The position numbers and the translations under genes are program-made. The notes beneath the pieces are model-generated. The model had not been told where the DNA came from and did no database searches. It saw nothing but the letters and a program-made list of their open reading frames with translations. This document shows positions 22,468 through 30,111 of a stretch of 64,000 nucleotides of DNA, one piece after another. Each line of letters begins with the position of its first letter. The stretch's first letter is position 1. The stretch is from contig NZ_JACHYN010000012.1 of assembly GCF_014192915.1 (NCBI RefSeq), positions 62,001 through 126,000 on the forward strand. The letters run 5' to 3'. The DNA comes from Azospirillum sp. OGB3 (lineage in GTDB: Bacteria; Pseudomonadota; Alphaproteobacteria; Azospirillales; Azospirillaceae).

Positions 22468-22845
22468 TCAAAGCGCGATGACGGCGTCGATCTCGACCGA
22501 CGCGCCGAGCGGCAGCGCCGACACCTCGACGGTCGAGCGGGCGGGGAACGGCGCCTGGAAGAAGCCGGCGTAGACCTCGTTCACCGCCTTGAACTGGCTG
22601 AGGTCGGTCACGTAGACGGTCATCTTCACCGCCTTCGCCAGGCTGGTGCCGGCGGCATCGGCGATCGCCGCGATGTTGGTCAGGCTGCGCGCCGCCTGGG
22701 TCGGCGCGTCCGGGCCGGCGAAGGCCCCGGTGGCCGGGTCGATCGGCAGCTGGCCGGAGACGAACAGCAGCCCCCCGGCGACGCGGGCCTGGGCGTAGGG
22801 GCCGATGGCGGCCGGGGCTTTGTCCGTGGCGATGGTGTCGCTCAT
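22468..22845 (-). CDS. ridA: RidA-family 2-iminobutanoate/2-iminopropanoate deaminase
   Basis: Small cytoplasmic deaminase of 125 residues. The RidA core is clear: [20 protein letters not shown], the catalytic Arg in [10 protein letters not shown] and the Glu in ASVEIDAVI. RidA hydrolyses reactive enamines/imines such as 2-aminoacrylate released by PLP lyases, so its place just upstream of the desulfhydrase-like gene is functionally consistent. The ATG at [11 protein letters not shown] is chosen; an upstream frame extension has unusual Arg/His-rich sequence and lies in the regulatory region. First gene of the operon. Confidence 0.92.
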   Translation of the reverse strand: MSDTIATDKAPAAIGPYAQARVAGGLLFVSGQLPIDPATGAFAGPDAPTQAARSLTNIAAIADAAGTSLAKAVKMTVYVTDLSQFKAVNEVYAGFFQAPFPARSTVEVSALPLGASVEIDAVIAL

Positions 22846-23044
22846 CTTCCTGATCTTTCCTGGTTTGGCCCTGTGGTGGCGACCGTCGCCTGCTCGAAGG
22901 TTGGAGTGCTCAAAGGCTGGGCGGTCTGCCCGCGGGGACGGCATGCGGATGCATGCGAAATCCTCAAAACGAAAAAGCTTTTCTCCCGGAGGGCCAAACG
23001 AGCAAAATCATCCGTCCCAACCGCGAAGGCCCCGAGCAACCCCG
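22846..23044. promoter_or_regulatory. Divergent promoter region, ridA operon / lrp-like gene
   Basis: The 199 bases between ridA and the Lrp-type gene must hold both promoters. It contains two GCATGC palindromes spaced by GGAT (22941-22956) and an A/T-rich block with AAAAGCTTTT (22973-22982), the kind of site Lrp/AsnC proteins use. This is the likely operator of the 11-gene operon; no site has been demonstrated. Confidence 0.55.
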
Positions 23045-23524
23045 ATGACCATCGACGCCACCGACCGGAAGATCCTGGCCGCCCTTCAGGCCGACGCGAC
23101 GCTGTCGCTCGCCGACCTCGGCAAGCAGGTCGGCCTGTCCGCCACCCCCTGCTGGCGCCGCGTGCAACGCCTTGAACAGGAAGGTTATGTCCGCCGCCGC
23201 GTGGCGTTGCTGGACCGGGCCAAGCTGAACGTCGACGTGACCGTCTTCGTGGCCGTCCGAACCAGCAAACACTCGGCGGAATGGCTGGAGGAGTTCCGCC
23301 GCGTGGTGGCCGACATACCGGAGGTTGTCGATCTCTACCGGCTGAGTGGCGAAATCGATTATCTGCTGCGTGTGGTCATTCCGGACATCAAGGCCTACGA
23401 CGCCTTCTACCGAAAGCTCATCGAGCGCATCGAGCTTCAGGATGTCTCGTCAATGTTCGCCATGGAGGAAATGAAGTCAACAACGGAAGTCCCTCTTTCT
23501 TACGTAAAAACCCAGAATACCTAG
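23045..23524 (+). CDS. Lrp/AsnC-family transcriptional regulator
   Basis: DNA-binding regulator of 159 residues: AsnC-type helix-turn-helix (about 4-60; DRKILAALQADATLSLADL, LSATPCWRRVQRLEQEG) and a C-terminal RAM ligand/oligomerisation domain with LSGEIDYLLRV. Transcribed divergently from the cysteine-type operon, so it is its probable activator or repressor, responding to cysteine or the imported compound. DecR/CybR-type Lrp proteins controlling cysteine desulfidases are a known parallel. The ATG at 23045 is preceded by GAGCAAC. Confidence 0.92.
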   Translation: MTIDATDRKILAALQADATLSLADLGKQVGLSATPCWRRVQRLEQEGYVRRRVALLDRAKLNVDVTVFVAVRTSKHSAEWLEEFRRVVADIPEVVDLYRLSGEIDYLLRVVIPDIKAYDAFYRKLIERIELQDVSSMFAMEEMKSTTEVPLSYVKTQNT

Positions 23525-23744
23525 GATTTTACTTGCTGGTTTTCTTTTTAGACTCACGCTTCGGCAATTTTTGCGAAGCCCCTGTAGTGATTCTCAATAT
23601 CGCATGGTTCGTATGAGAATTTTTTACTTTTTTGGCCGAGAAGGTGCTTCGCTGTAGAAAATATTTCCACGTTAGAAGCATTTCATAGAAGTTCATTTCT
23701 CATGGCTGCCGGTGAGCAAGAGGATCGGGCGTTTGGCCTCTATA
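23525..23744. other. AT-rich intergenic island with hairpins
   Basis: This 220-base stretch is strikingly AT-rich compared with the rest of the window. It holds a hairpin GCTTCG...CGAAGC (23558-23579) and a second stem ATTCTCA...TGAGAAT (23590-23620) followed by a T run, which could terminate the lrp-like transcript. No credible gene was seen. Such AT-rich islands may be foreign DNA or promoter DNA. Confidence 0.5.
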
Positions 23745-23862
23745 ACCCTCTCCCCCCTGGGGAGAGGGTGGCCCGGAGGGCCGGTGAGGGGGTTGCGCTT
23801 GGCGTCACGTCCGGCAAAAGCACAACCCCCTCACCCTAACCCTCTCCCCAGGGGGGAGAGGG
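23745..23862. repeat. Large imperfect inverted repeat (REP/MITE-like palindrome)
   Basis: Left arm ACCCTCTCCCCCCTGGGGAG... and right arm ...CCTCTCCCCAGGGGGGAGAG are near-complementary; each also contains an internal palindrome around GGGGAGAGGG and shares GGTGAGGGGGTTG. The whole element spans roughly 118 bases and folds into a long stem. Related palindromes occur at 40712-40803 and, as shorter hairpins, at 33627-33646 and 59608-59630, always between genes, so this is a dispersed family. Confidence 0.75.
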
Positions 23863-23938
23863 GACTTCAAATGCTGTCACCCTACGCCCAGCCCCCGTTG
23901 CCTATTGCTTGCGCAAAGCGGCCGGTCTATATGCGTAA

Positions 23939-23957
23939 CGTCTCACTCAATGAGACG
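23939..23957. promoter_or_regulatory. Candidate IclR operator upstream of first IclR gene
   Basis: The inverted repeat CGTCTCA-CTCAA-TGAGACG lies 26 bases upstream of the TTG start, where an autoregulatory operator would be expected. IclR proteins bind palindromes of this size. Assignment to the neighbouring regulator is inference. Confidence 0.5.
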
Positions 23958-23982
23958 CTGAAACCGCCAGGACGGGCGAACC

Positions 23983-24783
23983 TTGAAGACGCGCAGCACC
24001 CAGCTCCCCGACACGTCGGACGACGCGGCCAAGCCGAAAGCCGCCGCCACCGACCGGACCTTCGCCATCCTGGAACTGGTCGCGTCGGCCTCCGGCCCGC
24101 TGGCCGTCAAGACCATCGGGGCGACGCTCGGCCTGCCCAAGCCGACCGCTCACCGCCTCGTCAACAGCCTGATCGACAAGGGGCTTCTGGCGCGGGACCT
24201 GGAAACGCGCGACGTCATCATCGGCGTCGAGGCGGCGCGGCTGGCGGTCGGCATCCTGCGCGCCTCGCTGTCCCGCGCGCCGGTCCGCTCCGTCCTGCGC
24301 GCGGTCAGCGCCGAGTTGGGGGAAACCTGCAACGTCGGCGTCCTCGATGGCGGCGACGTCGTCTATCTCGACCGCGTGGAGGTCGAGCACTGGCCCCTGC
24401 GGCTCCAGTTCGGCGTTGGATCGCGGGTGCCAATGCACTGCACGGCCATGGGCAAGCTGTTCCTCGCCACCCTGCCGGACGGCATGCGGAGCCGCCTGCT
24501 GGCCTCCGGTCCCTTCTCCGCACAGACCGCCCACACCCTCACCGATCCGGACGCGCTGGCCGCCGAGCTGGAGCGCATCGGCGCGCGCGGCTACTCGCTC
24601 GATGACGAGGAGTATGTGGTGGGCGTGTTCTGCGTGGCCGTACCGATCTTGTCCTCCACGGGCCGGACGGTGGCGGCCATCGCCGTGCAGGCGCCGAAGG
24701 TCCGGCTGTCGCACGACCGCGTCGAACAGGTCCTCCCCATCCTGCGCCGCGGCGCCGAGGCCCTGTCCGCGCAGTTCGGATAG
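23983..24783 (+). CDS. IclR-family transcriptional regulator (copy 1)
   Basis: Regulator of 266 residues: winged helix (about 25-85; FAILELVASASGPLAVKTIG, LPKPTAHRLVNSL) and an IclR effector domain (about 95-260; GVGSRVPMHCTAMGKLFLA, SLDDEEYVVGVFCVAVPI). A stop lies shortly upstream in frame and no ATG or GTG fits, so translation probably begins at the rare TTG at 23983. The next gene at 24995 encodes a close paralogue. It likely controls the sulfonate cluster downstream. Confidence 0.87.
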   Translation: MKTRSTQLPDTSDDAAKPKAAATDRTFAILELVASASGPLAVKTIGATLGLPKPTAHRLVNSLIDKGLLARDLETRDVIIGVEAARLAVGILRASLSRAPVRSVLRAVSAELGETCNVGVLDGGDVVYLDRVEVEHWPLRLQFGVGSRVPMHCTAMGKLFLATLPDGMRSRLLASGPFSAQTAHTLTDPDALAAELERIGARGYSLDDEEYVVGVFCVAVPILSSTGRTVAAIAVQAPKVRLSHDRVEQVLPILRRGAEALSAQFG

Positions 24784-24926
24784 TCCCTCCTACCCCCATC
24801 GTTCTTCAAAACCAGACGTTTCATCGCCCGAGCCGCAGGATGCCGGCCGGGCATGCCCCCGTATGCATGGATAATTGGGTACACGAACTTTTTGGGCTTG
24901 CGCGACCCAGGGTCCTGTGAGTTAAT

Positions 24927-24972
24927 GATACAAATCGTATCGCTGAATGAGACCAAGAGGCCGAGCGATACG
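24927..24972. promoter_or_regulatory. Candidate compound IclR operator upstream of second IclR gene
   Basis: Two overlapping inverted repeats: GATAC-AAATC-GTATC (24927-24941) and CGTATCGCT-N19-AGCGATACG (24936-24944 with 24964-24972; perfect 9-bp arms). The repeated half-site GCGATACG ends about 22 bases before the ATG at 24995, fitting repression or autoregulation, probably by one of the two IclR proteins. Confidence 0.6.
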
Positions 24973-24994
24973 CTTCCAGTCACGGGGAGGAACG

Positions 24995-25882
24995 ATGACG
25001 CGGAAGATCGCCTTGGGCTCCGCCCCGTTGCGGGAGCCCCGCGAACCGACCACCGAATACGCCGCCGACACCAACGCTGGTGACGCCAACTCCGGTGACC
25101 GCCGGCCGCTCGCCGACCGCGTCCTGGCCTTGCTGGACGCGGTGGCCGGGGCAGGGCAGCCGATGGCCGTCAAGGACATCGCCGAGAAGCTGGCCCTGCC
25201 GAAGCCGACCGCGCACCGGCTGATCGCCATGCTGGAGGAGCGCGGCTTCCTCGCCCGCCCGTTCGACGGCCGGCTGGTGACCGTCGGCCCGAAACTGCGC
25301 ACCCTGGCGCTCAACACGCTGCGCAGCTCCCTGGGCCAGGCGCCGTCGCATGCCCGGCTGCGGGCGCTCAGCCTGGAACTGGGGGAGACCTGCAACATCG
25401 GCGTGCTGGAGGGCGGCGACGTCGTCTATCTCGACCGCGTCGAGGTGGAAGGCTGGCCGCTGCGCCTGGAATTCGGCGTCGGGTCGCGGGTGCCGCTGCA
25501 CTGCACGGCGATGGGCAAGCTCTTCTTGGCTTTCCTGCCGGAACTGCCGCGGCGGCGCCTGCTGGATTGCCTGCCGCTGCCCCGGATGGCGGCGGCGACT
25601 CTGTGCGACCCGGCGCTGTTCCGCGCGGAATTGGACAGCATCGCCGCCTGCGGCCACTCCTTCGACGACGAGGAGTACATGCCGGGCGTCTTCTGCGCGG
25701 CGGTGCCGATCCGCGACGGCGCGGGACGGATGGTCGCCGCCCTGGCCGTGCAGGCGCCGAAGGTCCGGCTGTCGCGGGAATCGGTGGCCGACCGGCTGCC
25801 GGTCCTGCACCGCGCCGCAAGCGACATGGCCCACGCGCTGGGCATCGACGCCGCCCCGGCCGAGCCGGCCCTCTCACCCTAA
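24995..25882 (+). CDS. IclR-family transcriptional regulator (copy 2)
   Basis: Regulator of 295 residues, paralogous to copy 1 along its length (LPKPTAHRLIAMLEERG, LSLELGETCNIGVLEGGD, VGSRVPLHCTAMGKLFLA), with a longer N-terminal tail (about 45 residues). The ATG has GGGGAGG 6 bases upstream. It is only 14 bases from the phosphotransacetylase-like gene and so is probably the first gene of the sulfonate operon, making it the likely pathway-specific regulator. Confidence 0.92.
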   Translation: MTRKIALGSAPLREPREPTTEYAADTNAGDANSGDRRPLADRVLALLDAVAGAGQPMAVKDIAEKLALPKPTAHRLIAMLEERGFLARPFDGRLVTVGPKLRTLALNTLRSSLGQAPSHARLRALSLELGETCNIGVLEGGDVVYLDRVEVEGWPLRLEFGVGSRVPLHCTAMGKLFLAFLPELPRRRLLDCLPLPRMAAATLCDPALFRAELDSIAACGHSFDDEEYMPGVFCAAVPIRDGAGRMVAALAVQAPKVRLSRESVADRLPVLHRAASDMAHALGIDAAPAEPALSP

Positions 25883-25896
25883 GGACGACGGACGCC

Positions 25897-26892
25897 ATGG
25901 CAAGGACGCTTGAAACGACCGCCGCCGGATGCCCGGCCCGGCTGATGGCGCGCAGCGCCGCGCTGGAGCCGGTTCCCACCGCCGTGGTCGCCGCGGGATC
26001 GCCGGTCGCGCTGGAAAGCGCGCGGCGCGCCACCGCCCTCGGCCTCATCGAGCCGGTGCTGGTCGGCGATCCCACGGCCATTGCCGACAGCGCCCGCCGC
26101 ATCGGCTGGACGCTCCACGGCGCCTGCGTGGTTCCGGCAAGAGACGATGCGGCGGCGGCGCGGGTCGCGGTGGCGCTCGCCCGCTCCGGCGACGTGGGCG
26201 CGCTGATGAAGGGGCACATCCACACCGACACGCTGATGCTCGCGGCCCTCGACCCGAAGAGCGGACTGCGCACCGGGCGCCGCTTCACCCATGCCTTCCA
26301 CATGACGCTGCCCGGTTCGAGCCGCGAGCTGGTCATCACCGACGCGGCGATCAACGTGGCGCCGTCGCTGAACACTCAGTTGGACATCATCCGCAACGCC
26401 GTGGAGCTGTGGCGGCTGGTTGGCGGCAACGACCCGCGCGTGGCGCTGCTGTCCTGCACCGAGGAGGTGACCGAGCGCGTGCCCTCCAGCCTGGACGCCG
26501 ACCGGCTGACCCGCCTGTGCCAACAGGAGGTGCCGGGTGCTACGGTGTTCGGGCCGCTGGCGCTCGATCTCGCGGTCTCCGCCGAGGCGGCGCGGATCAA
26601 GAACCTGTCCCACCCCTGCGCCGGGGCCGCCGACATCCTGGTGGTGCCGAACATCGAGACCGGCAACGCCCTGTTCAAGGCGCTGGTGCATTTCCTGGAC
26701 GCGGTCGCCGCGGGCATCGTGCTGGGTGCGGCGGTGCCGATCGTCCTCACCTCGCGCGCCGACCCGCCGGCGGCCCGCATCGCCGCCGCCGCCATCGCCC
26801 AGATCGTCGCCGGGCGCCGCTCCGCCACGCCGGGCGCGCCCTATCCCGCCACCGCAGCCAAGGGAGGCGCCGCACCCGGCCTGCACGCCTGA
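25897..26892 (+). CDS. pta: Phosphate acetyltransferase-like (acetyl/butyryl-P transferase)
   Basis: Protein of 331 residues of the PTA/PTB family without the long N-terminal domains of full Pta. Visible: GLIEPVLVGDPTAI, GALMKGHIHTDTLM, SRELVITDAAINVAPSL and VVPNIETGNALFKALVHF. Family members transfer acetyl or butyryl groups between CoA and phosphate. With xsc in the same cluster its role would be acetyl phosphate plus CoA to acetyl-CoA, ending the sulfoacetaldehyde route. The ATG at 25897 follows the IclR stop by 14 bases; an open frame further upstream is shadow of the IclR gene. Confidence 0.85.
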   Translation: MARTLETTAAGCPARLMARSAALEPVPTAVVAAGSPVALESARRATALGLIEPVLVGDPTAIADSARRIGWTLHGACVVPARDDAAAARVAVALARSGDVGALMKGHIHTDTLMLAALDPKSGLRTGRRFTHAFHMTLPGSSRELVITDAAINVAPSLNTQLDIIRNAVELWRLVGGNDPRVALLSCTEEVTERVPSSLDADRLTRLCQQEVPGATVFGPLALDLAVSAEAARIKNLSHPCAGAADILVVPNIETGNALFKALVHFLDAVAAGIVLGAAVPIVLTSRADPPAARIAAAAIAQIVAGRRSATPGAPYPATAAKGGAAPGLHA

Positions 26893-26924
26893 CGGTCAAA
26901 AATAAATCCTGGGAGGGAATGCAA

Positions 26925-27914
26925 ATGCTCCGCAACGCCTTGACGCTCACCGCGGCGGTGGCCGCGCTGCTGACACCGGTCCTGTCATCCGACCCCGCGC
27001 GCGCCGACGACTACCCGTCGCGCCCCATCGAGGTCATCGCAACCTTCGGGGCCGGCGGCGGCGCCGACCTGATGGCGCGCCAGTTCGCGCGCCTCGCCGA
27101 GCCGCATCTCCGCGTCGCCATGCCCGTCGTGAACGTCTCCGGGGCGTCGGGCAACGCCGGCCTGACGCGGGTCCTGACCAACCCGGCCGACGGCTACACG
27201 GTCGGCACGTTGATCGCCCTGTCCGTCTCCTCCTGGGCGTCGGGGCTGGGCACGGCGAAGCCGGACAATTTCGTTTATGTGGCGATGATGCAGAACTCGC
27301 CGTCGATGCTCTACGTCTCCAAGAACAGCCCCTTCAAGACCTACGAGGACTTCGCCGCCCACGCCAAGGCCAACCCCGGCAAGCTGCGCGTCGCCACCTC
27401 CGGCTACGGCACGCAGGACGACATCACGCTGAAATATCTGGGAAGCCAGGGAGTGCCGGTGACCAACGTCCCCTTCGCCCGTCCGTCGGAGCGCTACGCC
27501 TCGCCGATCGGCGGCCACACCGACGCGATCTACGAGGAGCCGGGCGACGTCGCGCAGTTCCTGAAGTCCGGCGACCTGCGCCCGATCGTCGTGTTCGACA
27601 AGCAGCGCCACCCCTCCTTCCCCGACGTGCCCGCCTCGGCGGAGCTGGGTCTGGACATCGGCGACCTGCCGAACTTCCGCACGCTGGCGGTGCCCGCCGG
27701 CACGCCGCCGGAGCGCGTGCAGAAGCTGCACGAGGCCGCCGCCAAGGTGCTGGCGAGCCCGGAATGGAAGACCTTCTGCGCCGACACCTTCACCTGCGTC
27801 GACACGCTGGTGACGCCGGACCAGGCCAAGGAGGAGGTCAAGGCCTTCTACGAGACGGTGAGAGGCTATCTGGACCGCTTCGCGACCAAGACGGTCGGCC
27901 AAACACCGGGTTAA
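26925..27914 (+). CDS. tctC: Tripartite tricarboxylate transporter substrate-binding protein (TctC/Bug family)
   Basis: Periplasmic binding protein of 329 residues. Signal peptide MLRNALTLTAAVAALLTPV...ARA, then DDYPSRPIEVIATFGAGGGADLMAR, the classic Bug/TctC opening that binds carboxylates through water-mediated contacts. An ATG at 26919 is also in frame, but 26925 has GGGAGGG at proper spacing. The C-terminal part shows ...DVPASAELG. In this cluster the ligand is probably sulfoacetate, which resembles the small carboxylates bound by the family. Confidence 0.9.
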   Translation: MLRNALTLTAAVAALLTPVLSSDPARADDYPSRPIEVIATFGAGGGADLMARQFARLAEPHLRVAMPVVNVSGASGNAGLTRVLTNPADGYTVGTLIALSVSSWASGLGTAKPDNFVYVAMMQNSPSMLYVSKNSPFKTYEDFAAHAKANPGKLRVATSGYGTQDDITLKYLGSQGVPVTNVPFARPSERYASPIGGHTDAIYEEPGDVAQFLKSGDLRPIVVFDKQRHPSFPDVPASAELGLDIGDLPNFRTLAVPAGTPPERVQKLHEAAAKVLASPEWKTFCADTFTCVDTLVTPDQAKEEVKAFYETVRGYLDRFATKTVGQTPG

Positions 27915-27980
27915 GTCCGGCGGGCTGAGCCCGGCTCCGGAATCGCCCCACCCGTTTCATCGCTCTTCAGGGAGGGAACC

Positions 27981-28517
27981 GTGACTCCCCTGTCCCACGG
28001 TCTTCGCCGGCTGGCGACACCCGCGGCCCTGCTCCTCGGGTCGCTTCTTCTCTCGCAACACATCGTGCGCGACAGCACCATGATCGCCAGCCTGCCGGAC
28101 CCGGTGGGACCGACGGGATGGCCCCGGCTGATGCTGGGCGCGGTCGGGCTGTGCGCCCTGATCTGGATGGCCAAGGAACTCCTGGCGCTGCGCCGCGCAG
28201 CCCAGCGGCACACGCCGATCGATGAGGAATACGAAGGCTACGCCTATGGCCGGGCCATGATCGGGCTGGGGCTGGTCGTCTTGTACGGCATCGCCCTGCC
28301 GCAGCTCGGCTTTCCCATCGCCACCGCGGCCTTCGTCGCCCTGTGGTGCCTGATCGGGGGCATCCGGCGCCCGCTGACGCTGGCGCTGGTCACCGGCATC
28401 GGCTGCGTGGTGCTGCTGTACGTCTTCGTCCTGCTCGCCCAGATGCCGCTGAACCGCGGCCACGGCGTCTTCGACGGCTTCACCGTCGCGCTCTACCGCC
28501 TGCTCGGCATCTACTGA
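27981..28517 (+). CDS. tctB: Tripartite tricarboxylate transporter small membrane subunit (TctB)
   Basis: Small membrane protein of 178 residues with four hydrophobic helices, including GWPRLMLGAVGLCALIWMA and LGFPIATAAFVALWCLIGG. This is the TctB pattern. The start is a GTG with GGGAGGG 5 bases upstream. It sits between the binding protein and the TctA channel as in other TTT systems. Confidence 0.87.
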   Translation: MTPLSHGLRRLATPAALLLGSLLLSQHIVRDSTMIASLPDPVGPTGWPRLMLGAVGLCALIWMAKELLALRRAAQRHTPIDEEYEGYAYGRAMIGLGLVVLYGIALPQLGFPIATAAFVALWCLIGGIRRPLTLALVTGIGCVVLLYVFVLLAQMPLNRGHGVFDGFTVALYRLLGIY

Positions 28518-28541
28518 GCCGGCCACCGGAAGGATCGTCCC

Positions 28542-30065
28542 ATGGATATCCTCGCCAATCTGGCCGGTGGCTTCGCCGGCGCCCTCGATCCGTACAACTT
28601 CGTCTTCCTCGTCTCGGGCCTGATGCTCGGGGTGGTGGCCGGCGCTTTGCCGGGCATCTCCTTCGTCAACGCCATGGCCATCGCCCTGCCCTTCACCTAC
28701 CTGCTGCCGCCGGTCACGGCGATGTCCTTCCTCGGCGGCATCTATGTGGGTGGCGTGTTCGGCGGCTCGATCTCCTCGATCCTCATCAACATCCCCGGCA
28801 CGCCGGCCTCGCTGCCGAGCTGCTGGGACGGCTACCCGATGACGCGCAAGGGCCTGTCCTCGCGGGCCTTGAGCATCGCGATCACCGCGTCCGCCTTCGG
28901 CGGGCTGGTCAGCGCGCTGCTGCTGACCTTCGGCGCCCCGCCCTTTGCCAGCTTCGCGCTGAAGTTCGACCAGCCGGAATTCTTCGCCGCCACCATCCTG
29001 GGCCTCGTCAGCGTCATCGCCATCGCCAAGGACGCGCCGCTGATGAGCGCCGTCTCGATGTTCCTCGGCCTGCTGATCGGCACGGTCGGCGTCGATCCGA
29101 TGTACGGCATGCCCCGCCTGACGCTGGGCGTTCCCGACCTGGAGAGCGGCATCAACTTCACCGTCGTGATGATCGGCCTGTTCGCCATCGGCGAGGTTGT
29201 GGACCTGATCTGCAAGCGGGCCGGCGGCGGCCGCTCCATCACCGCCAAGCCCGGCAAGCAGGTCGGCCTGTCCGATCTGTGGCGGGTCAAGTCCTCCATC
29301 CTGCGCGGCACCGGCCTCGGTTGCACCATCGGCGTCATCCCCGGCGCCGGGGCCACGGTGGGGGCGGTCATCGCCTACAGCGTGGAGAAGCAGGCCTGCG
29401 GCAAGGGCGACCGCTTCGGCACCGGCATGGAGGAGGGGCTGGCGGCCCCGGAGGCGGCCAAGAACGCCACCACCGGCACCGCGATGATCCCGCTGCTCAC
29501 GCTGGGCATTCCCGGCAGCGCCGCCACGGCGATCATGCTGGCCGCCATGCTGATCCACGGGCTGAACCCCGGCCCGCTCCTCTTCACCTCGAACACCACG
29601 CTGGTCTACACGATCTTCGCCAGCATGCTGATCGCCAACCTGCTGATGATCGTGGCGGCGATGGGCGTGGCGCGGGTCTTCTCGACGCTGATGCGCGTGC
29701 CGCCGGCCATCCTCGGCGCCTTCATCATCGTGCTCAGCGTCGTCGGCGCCTACGGCGTGCGCAACAACCTCTTCGACGTCTATGTCTGCCTGGCCTTCGG
29801 CGTCGTCGGCTACTTCATGAAGCGCACCAACTTCCCGCCGGCCCCGCTGGTGGTCGGCGTGATCCTGGGGCCGCTGTGCGAGCGCTACTTCCTCACCTCG
29901 CTCGCCAACTACGAAGGCAACATGGCGGTGTTCTTCACCCGCCCGATCAGCGGCACCATCCTGGCGCTGTCCGCCATCTTCCTCGCCTGGTCGATGTGGC
30001 CGGTGGTGAAGCCGCTGCTCCGCCGCCCGCCCAAGGAGCCGCCCCACCGGGTGCTCAAAGCCTGA
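28542..30065 (+). CDS. tctA: Tripartite tricarboxylate transporter large membrane subunit (TctA)
   Basis: Polytopic membrane protein of 507 residues with about twelve helices; the TctA signatures GVVAGALPGISFVNAMAIAL and GVIPGAGATVGAVIAY, plus LTLGIPGSAATAIMLAAMLIHG, are clear. These are the ion-coupled carrier parts of TTT systems. Short spacing to tctB and to the dehydrogenase gene (about 45 bases) indicates one transcript. Confidence 0.93.
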   Translation: MDILANLAGGFAGALDPYNFVFLVSGLMLGVVAGALPGISFVNAMAIALPFTYLLPPVTAMSFLGGIYVGGVFGGSISSILINIPGTPASLPSCWDGYPMTRKGLSSRALSIAITASAFGGLVSALLLTFGAPPFASFALKFDQPEFFAATILGLVSVIAIAKDAPLMSAVSMFLGLLIGTVGVDPMYGMPRLTLGVPDLESGINFTVVMIGLFAIGEVVDLICKRAGGGRSITAKPGKQVGLSDLWRVKSSILRGTGLGCTIGVIPGAGATVGAVIAYSVEKQACGKGDRFGTGMEEGLAAPEAAKNATTGTAMIPLLTLGIPGSAATAIMLAAMLIHGLNPGPLLFTSNTTLVYTIFASMLIANLLMIVAAMGVARVFSTLMRVPPAILGAFIIVLSVVGAYGVRNNLFDVYVCLAFGVVGYFMKRTNFPPAPLVVGVILGPLCERYFLTSLANYEGNMAVFFTRPISGTILALSAIFLAWSMWPVVKPLLRRPPKEPPHRVLKA

Positions 30066-30111
30066 CCGTCCGAACCAACGAACGAACCTTCAGGGAGAGA
30101 GACAAGCAACC

